From Deltaproteobacteria bacterium (GTDB lineage Bacteria > Desulfobacterota > DSM-4660 > Desulfatiglandales > Desulfatiglandaceae), in contig QMLZ01000104.1 of assembly GCA_003646995.1 (NCBI GenBank), positions 1-9,634 on the forward strand: 9,634 bases of DNA, in the 5' to 3' direction. The notes beneath the pieces were generated by a model. The model saw only the letters and a list, made by a program, of their open reading frames with translations, ran no database searches and had not been told where the DNA came from. Shown piece by piece: positions 5,463 to 9,634 of this stretch. Every line of letters starts with the position of its first letter. The first letter of the stretch is position 1. The translations under genes and the position numbers were made by a program.

Positions 5463-6815
5463 ATGCAATTGAAACGTGGATTCAAGACAAGTGAGGTTAA
5501 GGCCAAGGCAATCGAGGATTTTCGCAACCACGTATCACGGGGAAAGGTGGAATTCTTTCGCAAGTACGGAATGGAATTTGTGATGGGTGCCCGTGATGGC
5601 TGTTATTTGGAAGACCTAGATGGAGGCAAGCGCCTGTTCAACTTACACTGTAACGGTGGCGTGTTCAATCTAGGACATAGAAATCAGGAATTGATCCAGG
5701 TCTTAGCGGAGGCCTTCAAGCAATACGATATAGGAAATAGCCATCTCATCAGCAAGGGCAGGGCGGACCTAGCAAGTCTTCTGGCGGAGCTCATGCCCGC
5801 GGACCTCGATTACGTTATTTTCGGGGTGAGCGGCGGGGAAGCAGTTGATGTGGCCCTAAAAATTGCAAGGGGGTATACCCGCAGGCACAAGATCATCTCG
5901 GCAAAAGGAGGCTATCACGGCCATACGGGGCTTGCAGTAGCTGCAGGAGATGAAAAGTACAGGGCACCTTTTGCCCTCAGTATCCCGGGCTTTGTTCAGG
6001 TTCCCTTTGGAAGCGTTGAAGCGCTCGAGGCAGAAATGGACGAGGACACTGCGGCCGTTATCCTGGAAACCATACCCGCTACCCTGGGAATTGTCCTCCC
6101 CCCCGAAGGATACCTCAAGAACGTCCGCCGCCTTTGTACCGAACGGGGCGCGTTGCTCATAATCGACGAGGTGCAGACGGGGTTCGGCCGCACCGGCAAG
6201 CTATGGGGTTTCGAGCACTTTGATATACTCCCGGACATCGTGGTGTTGGGTAAAGGGCTTTCGGGCGGAATATATCCTATTACAGCAACGGTCATTAGAA
6301 CTCCCCTTGAATCACTCTTTCATGACGATCCCTTTATCCATGTATCAACCTTCGGCGGGGCCGAGGTAGGGTGCCTTGTTGCAAAGAGGGTCCTGGAGAT
6401 ATGCTCGACACCCAGCTTCCTGGACCACGTCAACGAACTGGCAGATGCCTTCAAGGAAGGGATATTGAAATTGAAGGAAAAGCACCCAAACTTCCTCGTG
6501 GGATTAAGGCAATTAGGTCTTATGATGGGACTGGAACTCAGGGATAACCTTTCTGGGCCGGTGCTCTCAAAGACGGCCTATGATCATGATCTTCTCATGG
6601 TTTATGCCAATAATGATCCTTCAGTGTGCCAGCTTCTTCCGCCACTGATCATGAACCTAAAAGACGTGGATAATGTCATGGGAAGGCTGGACAAGGCCAT
6701 TGGTTCTGCAAAAAGGCTGAGGCCGCTACTAAAGATCAAGAGGCAAGTTGAAGATTTTGTTGAAAAATTCAAGGGCACTAAAAGGCAAGGCAGCCGCAGG
6801 GATGAAAGTAAATAG
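5463..6815 (+). CDS. class III PLP-dependent aminotransferase (or phospholyase) family protein
   Basis: A 450-residue fold-type I PLP enzyme of the class that includes acetylornithine, GABA and putrescine aminotransferases and the amino-alcohol phospholyases. ATG at 5463 follows AGGGAA (5450-5455) by 7 nt. SGGEAVDVALK (123-133) is the phosphate-binding turn, usually SGTEANExALK. YHGHT is at 151-155. IIDEVQTGFGRTG (233-245) carries the Asp that holds the pyridine nitrogen. VLGKGLSGG (261-269) carries the Schiff-base Lys264, and HVSTFGGAEVGC (293-304) follows. GGAEVGC replaces the usual GGNPLAC, so it is not a standard acetylornithine enzyme. The substrate cannot be told from sequence. The C-terminal 30 residues are lysine/arginine-rich beyond the normal domain. 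The next gene overlaps it by 14 nt, so the two are probably made together. Confidence 0.88.
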   Translation: MQLKRGFKTSEVKAKAIEDFRNHVSRGKVEFFRKYGMEFVMGARDGCYLEDLDGGKRLFNLHCNGGVFNLGHRNQELIQVLAEAFKQYDIGNSHLISKGRADLASLLAELMPADLDYVIFGVSGGEAVDVALKIARGYTRRHKIISAKGGYHGHTGLAVAAGDEKYRAPFALSIPGFVQVPFGSVEALEAEMDEDTAAVILETIPATLGIVLPPEGYLKNVRRLCTERGALLIIDEVQTGFGRTGKLWGFEHFDILPDIVVLGKGLSGGIYPITATVIRTPLESLFHDDPFIHVSTFGGAEVGCLVAKRVLEICSTPSFLDHVNELADAFKEGILKLKEKHPNFLVGLRQLGLMMGLELRDNLSGPVLSKTAYDHDLLMVYANNDPSVCQLLPPLIMNLKDVDNVMGRLDKAIGSAKRLRPLLKIKRQVEDFVEKFKGTKRQGSRRDESK

Positions 6816-7728
6816 ACGACTCGTTGAGGAATTTGAGTCCGCGCTGGATCCGAGGGACCCTGAAAACTGCAGTATCCCAGCCAAGGTCTTGGGGTATGGA
6901 GAAATTTCCATCATCCTTCAGATAGGTGATGACGACAAGATAGCGTATAAGCGGCTGCCTCTTTTTCGTGACAGAAAAGGCGCAGAAACATATGAAAAAC
7001 AATTCCACGAGTACTGCTCTCTATTGACACAAGCTGGCATAAGGCTCCCTCAGCATCAAACCATTATTGTGGAGTTACCCGGGAAACCGGTTGTCCTGTA
7101 CATTGCCCAGGAGCAGTTTCCAGTTGACCTTTTTGCGCACAAGCTCATACACCACCTGGACCAGCAAAAAATACTTGCTATGGTGGATCACATAGTCAAG
7201 GAAATAGATAAGGTCTGGAAATTCAATTCCGCCAGCGCCCCTAAAGTTCAACTTGCCATTGATGCACAGATTTCCAATTGGGTCTTACCTGAAGACCCCG
7301 GCGGGGAAAGCCGGGCCATTTATATTGATACAAGCACTCCTTTGTACCGGATAGACGGGGAAGAGCAAATGGACCCAGAGCTCTTTCTACAGAGTGCTCC
7401 AGCCTTTCTCCGATGGCTCATCAGGTGGTTGTTTCTTGCTGATGTAATGAATCGGTACTATGATCCCCGCCTGGTTTACATTGATTTGGCTGCCAATCTA
7501 TTCAAGGAACAACGCCCCGATCTGATCCCAGATGTGATCAATATTGTAAACCAAAACCTCCCGTCAGGGTTCCAACCCGTTCAGCAAAGGGAAGTGGAAA
7601 AGTATTACAAGGAGGACAAGCTTATCTGGACCCTATTCCTGGCATTCCGGCGAATAGATCGATGGATCACCACAAAAATCTTGCGCAAGCGCTACGAGTT
7701 TCTCCTACCTGGGAAAATTCAGAGATAA
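6802..7728 (+). CDS. uncharacterised protein with kinase-like catalytic residues (possibly DUF6206 family)
   Basis: A 308-residue soluble protein. ATG at 6802 overlaps the end of the aminotransferase gene by 14 nt with GCAGGG just before it; the upstream TTG starts lack a binding site. I do not know a function. The order of residues resembles the protein-kinase/aminoglycoside-phosphotransferase fold: a glycine-containing LGYGEISIILQ (30-40), Lys50 in IAYKRLP as ATP lysine, and acidic residues at 65-70 for helix C. LAIDAQISNW (151-160) fits the catalytic DxxxxN (Asp154, Asn159), and YIDTSTPLYR (174-183) offers Asp176 as the metal ligand. The segments DPELFLQSAP (191-200) and KEQRPDLIPD (235-244) recall, from memory, the DUF6206 family. 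No signal peptide or clear membrane segment; 202-214 is a hydrophobic, probably buried, helix. The tight overlap suggests a shared pathway with the PLP enzyme. Confidence 0.75.
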   Translation: MKVNRRLVEEFESALDPRDPENCSIPAKVLGYGEISIILQIGDDDKIAYKRLPLFRDRKGAETYEKQFHEYCSLLTQAGIRLPQHQTIIVELPGKPVVLYIAQEQFPVDLFAHKLIHHLDQQKILAMVDHIVKEIDKVWKFNSASAPKVQLAIDAQISNWVLPEDPGGESRAIYIDTSTPLYRIDGEEQMDPELFLQSAPAFLRWLIRWLFLADVMNRYYDPRLVYIDLAANLFKEQRPDLIPDVINIVNQNLPSGFQPVQQREVEKYYKEDKLIWTLFLAFRRIDRWITTKILRKRYEFLLPGKIQR

Positions 7729-7781
7729 TCCCAGCTTCCCCACGCCTCCCACACCGTCATAAAGAACAATAGTGTCATCGA

Positions 7782-7871
7782 AGTGGCGCCACTGTTACCC
7801 AATTGACGAGTGTAGGGCTTTTTCAGACCGCGGATCAGTGTTGAGAAGATGGGCAATAGGCTCCGGCCCAT
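7782..7871. other. two inverted repeats upstream of the sigma-54 promoter (possible activator sites)
   Basis: The perfect 12-bp palindrome AGTGGCGCCACT lies at 7782-7793. A second inverted repeat, ATGGGC (7849-7854) with GCCCAT (7866-7871) around 11 nt, lies about 90 bp before the -24 box. Both fall in the range where enhancer-binding activators of sigma-54 promoters usually bind. The two repeats are not alike, so they need not bind the same protein. The rest of the 7729-8023 gap holds no credible gene and no terminator that I can see. Confidence 0.3.
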
Positions 7872-7960
7872 TAGGCCATCTCAGCGGTATTGAAACGCGA
7901 GCCCACGGATGTTGCATGCCGTTGACTTCCAACGGATGGAAACGCATGAGAACCGTGGAA

Positions 7961-7976
7961 TGGCATTGATATTGCA
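7961..7976 (+). promoter_or_regulatory. sigma-54 (RpoN) -24/-12 promoter of the histidine kinase gene
   Basis: TGGCATTGATATTGCA fits the consensus TGGCACGNNNNTTGCW, with GG and GC at the required 10-bp separation and only the CG after TGGCA replaced. The expected transcript start is near 7987, which leaves a leader of about 37 nt containing the AGAGGA binding site of the kinase gene. Expression would need an AAA+ enhancer-binding activator, not seen in this window. Confidence 0.7.
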
Positions 7977-8023
7977 CAAATCTTTCGTTGACCAGAAATC
8001 CCAAGGATACCAGAGGAAATATC

Positions 8024-9634
8024 ATGCACCAAGCCGAAGCAAGCGATCCCCACGAGAGCCAAAAAGCTCCGGTCTCACAGCAGGCCATGTGGAGCGAGGA
8101 ATTCTGCTCCGCCCTCATCGGTTCTTCCTCCATTGGGATATACATTGTTCAAGAGGGCACATTCAAGCTGGTCAGCCCAGAGTTCAAGAGGATTTGTGGA
8201 TACAGCACAGAAGAGCTGTTGGGAAAAAAGCCTTCTGATCTTATTCACCCCAAAGACAGGGAAAATGTTCGAAGCAACGCCATTCAGATGCTCAAAGGCC
8301 TTACTTCCGAGCCTTATGAATTCAGGATACTTACAAAGGATGGTGATATCAGATGGATTGAGGAAAAAGTTGTTCCTATTAATTATGAAGGCAAGCGCGC
8401 TTGTCTCGGAAATTTTCTCGATGTCACCAGGCGAAAGGCTGCCGAACAGGACCTTAAGACAGCGGAAAGAGAAGTAAAGTTCATTTTCGAGAGCCTCCCC
8501 GACCCCGTCAGCATCTCTGAACTTGAAACCGGTAAGTACTTGTATGTGAATGAAGGCTTTTGCCAAGTAACAGGTTACAGCAGGGAAGAGATAATCGGAA
8601 AGACCCCCTTTCAACTAGGCCTTTACATGGACCCTGCGGACAGAGAAAGGCTGGTGAGCAGGCTCAAGAAAGGTGGAAGGGTACATGGAATTGAGATACC
8701 CTACACCGTGAAGGGTGGGGGGCTGCGCTACGGGTTTCTCTCTGGAAAGCTGTTTCAATTCAGGGGCAAGAATTGCTTGCTTGCAGTAACAAAGGACATA
8801 ACCCCCATCAAAGAAGCCGAAAAAAAACTCAGGGAGTCGGAACAGCGTTTCAAGGAATTATTCAATTCTGTTTCCGACCTGATTTACAGGCAGGATTTAG
8901 AAGGAAAATTTGTATCTGTAAATAGGGCCATGAGTGAGATCTTTGGTTATGAATTGGACGAATTCATAGGGCGGAAGGCATCGGATTTCATGAAGCCGGA
9001 TCTGAGACCGTTATTCGAATCAGAGTACCTGAAAGCTATAAGGACCAAGGGCCATCATGAGGGGGTCACGGCATATTTTGCAAAAGACGGCCGCAAGATA
9101 TACCTCGAATACCGAAGCAGGCTCATAAAGCCACCCAGGGGCACGCCTTTTATAAGCGGGATAGCCAGGGACGTAACCGACAGAATCCTTGCCCAGCGAG
9201 AGATAAAAAAATTGGAAAAACAGGTGCTTCAGGCCCAAAAAATGGAGGCCATAGGAACCCTTGCAGGAGGAGTGGCCCATGATTTCAACAATATACTTCA
9301 GGCCATATTCGGTTATACCCAAATCTTGTTGATGTCTAAAAGCAAGGATGACCCTGATGTTCAAAATCTAAGGCAGATCGAGACAGCCGCAAAAAGAGCA
9401 AGCGAACTTACTCAACAACTGCTTGCCTTCAGCCGCAAGGTGAAAAGTGAACTCAGGCCGGTCAACCTTAACCAAGAAGTCTTGCAGGTGGAAAAGCTTC
9501 TGAGGCGTACAATCCCCAAGATGATTGACATAGAACTCAGGCTTGCAGATGACTTGCAGGTGATCAACGCCGACCCGGCACAACTGGAGCAGGTAATGAT
9601 GAACCTATGCCTTAATGCCAGGGACGCAATGCCA
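8024..9634 (+). CDS. soluble triple-PAS sensor histidine kinase, C-terminus cut by window edge
   Basis: ATG at 8024 follows AGAGGA (8012-8017) by 6 nt; 537 codons are open to the edge. No signal peptide or membrane segment is visible, so it senses in the cytoplasm. Three PAS domains lie at about 26-140, 150-265 and 273-390; each has a Gly-Tyr turn (CGYSTEELLGK, TGYSREEIIGK, FGYELDEFIGR) and the first and third have clear PAC ends (LDVTRRK, ARDVTDR). A short coiled segment leads to the HisKA domain with MEAIGTLAGGVAHDFNNIL (407-425); His419 is the expected phosphorylation site and HDFNN is the type seen in proteobacterial NtrB-like hybrid kinases. NADPAQLEQVMMNLCLNARDAMP at the edge is the N-box of the ATPase domain, so the G-boxes and any receiver domain lie outside. 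The signal and partner regulator are unknown. Confidence 0.92.
   Translation, partial: MHQAEASDPHESQKAPVSQQAMWSEEFCSALIGSSSIGIYIVQEGTFKLVSPEFKRICGYSTEELLGKKPSDLIHPKDRENVRSNAIQMLKGLTSEPYEFRILTKDGDIRWIEEKVVPINYEGKRACLGNFLDVTRRKAAEQDLKTAEREVKFIFESLPDPVSISELETGKYLYVNEGFCQVTGYSREEIIGKTPFQLGLYMDPADRERLVSRLKKGGRVHGIEIPYTVKGGGLRYGFLSGKLFQFRGKNCLLAVTKDITPIKEAEKKLRESEQRFKELFNSVSDLIYRQDLEGKFVSVNRAMSEIFGYELDEFIGRKASDFMKPDLRPLFESEYLKAIRTKGHHEGVTAYFAKDGRKIYLEYRSRLIKPPRGTPFISGIARDVTDRILAQREIKKLEKQVLQAQKMEAIGTLAGGVAHDFNNILQAIFGYTQILLMSKSKDDPDVQNLRQIETAAKRASELTQQLLAFSRKVKSELRPVNLNQEVLQVEKLLRRTIPKMIDIELRLADDLQVINADPAQLEQVMMNLCLNARDAMP

Noticed and set aside
6748..6801. TTG start for the kinase-like protein
   Set aside because: It would lengthen the overlap with the aminotransferase gene to 68 nt without a Shine-Dalgarno; the ATG at 6802 is simpler.
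7772..7969. Plus-strand 65-codon frame from GTG
   Set aside because: No ribosome binding site, erratic composition, and its end overlaps the sigma-54 promoter; treated as non-coding.

Overview
The window looks like chromosomal DNA from a Gram-negative, probably anaerobic bacterium. I would place it near Desulfobacterota (the old deltaproteobacteria), but this is an inference from gene style: a soluble PAS histidine kinase with an HDFNN H-box, a sigma-54 type promoter, and a class III aminotransferase next to an uncharacterised kinase-like protein. No rRNA or tRNA fixes the taxonomy.

The window has two parts. The left 2.8 kb is AT-rich, reads on the minus strand and looks like a decaying defence or accessory island. 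In transcription order it holds the last 52 codons of a type I restriction-modification methyltransferase subunit (hsdM-like, broken), an intact class II Fic AMP-transferase, and an AAA/DUF4143-type ATPase that runs off the left edge. The gap between fic and the ATPase gene carries two different families of inverted repeats. One (TTGTTTAC/GTAAACAA) is interlaced with a good sigma-70 promoter and includes the ATPase start codon, so that mRNA is probably leaderless and repressible.

The right part reads on the plus strand. It opens with a complete transcription attenuator of the tryptophan type: a leader peptide with three consecutive Trp codons, a 2:3 antiterminator of 11 perfect base pairs, and a strong 3:4 terminator. 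The gene it controls is a lone trpD (anthranilate phosphoribosyltransferase), with no trpE, trpG or trpC in view. Then follow an MscS-family mechanosensitive channel, a class III PLP-dependent aminotransferase, and a 14-nt-overlapping gene for an uncharacterised protein in which kinase-like catalytic residues can be seen. After a 295-bp gap with a sigma-54 (-24/-12) promoter comes a soluble triple-PAS histidine kinase, cut by the right edge inside its ATPase domain.

Points of most interest: the attenuator in front of an orphan trpD with unusual active-site residues; the overlapping PLP enzyme and kinase-like pair, which recalls known amino-alcohol kinase/phospholyase pairs; and the operator arrays around the fic/ATPase remnant island. 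No CRISPR array, insertion sequence or integrase was seen.
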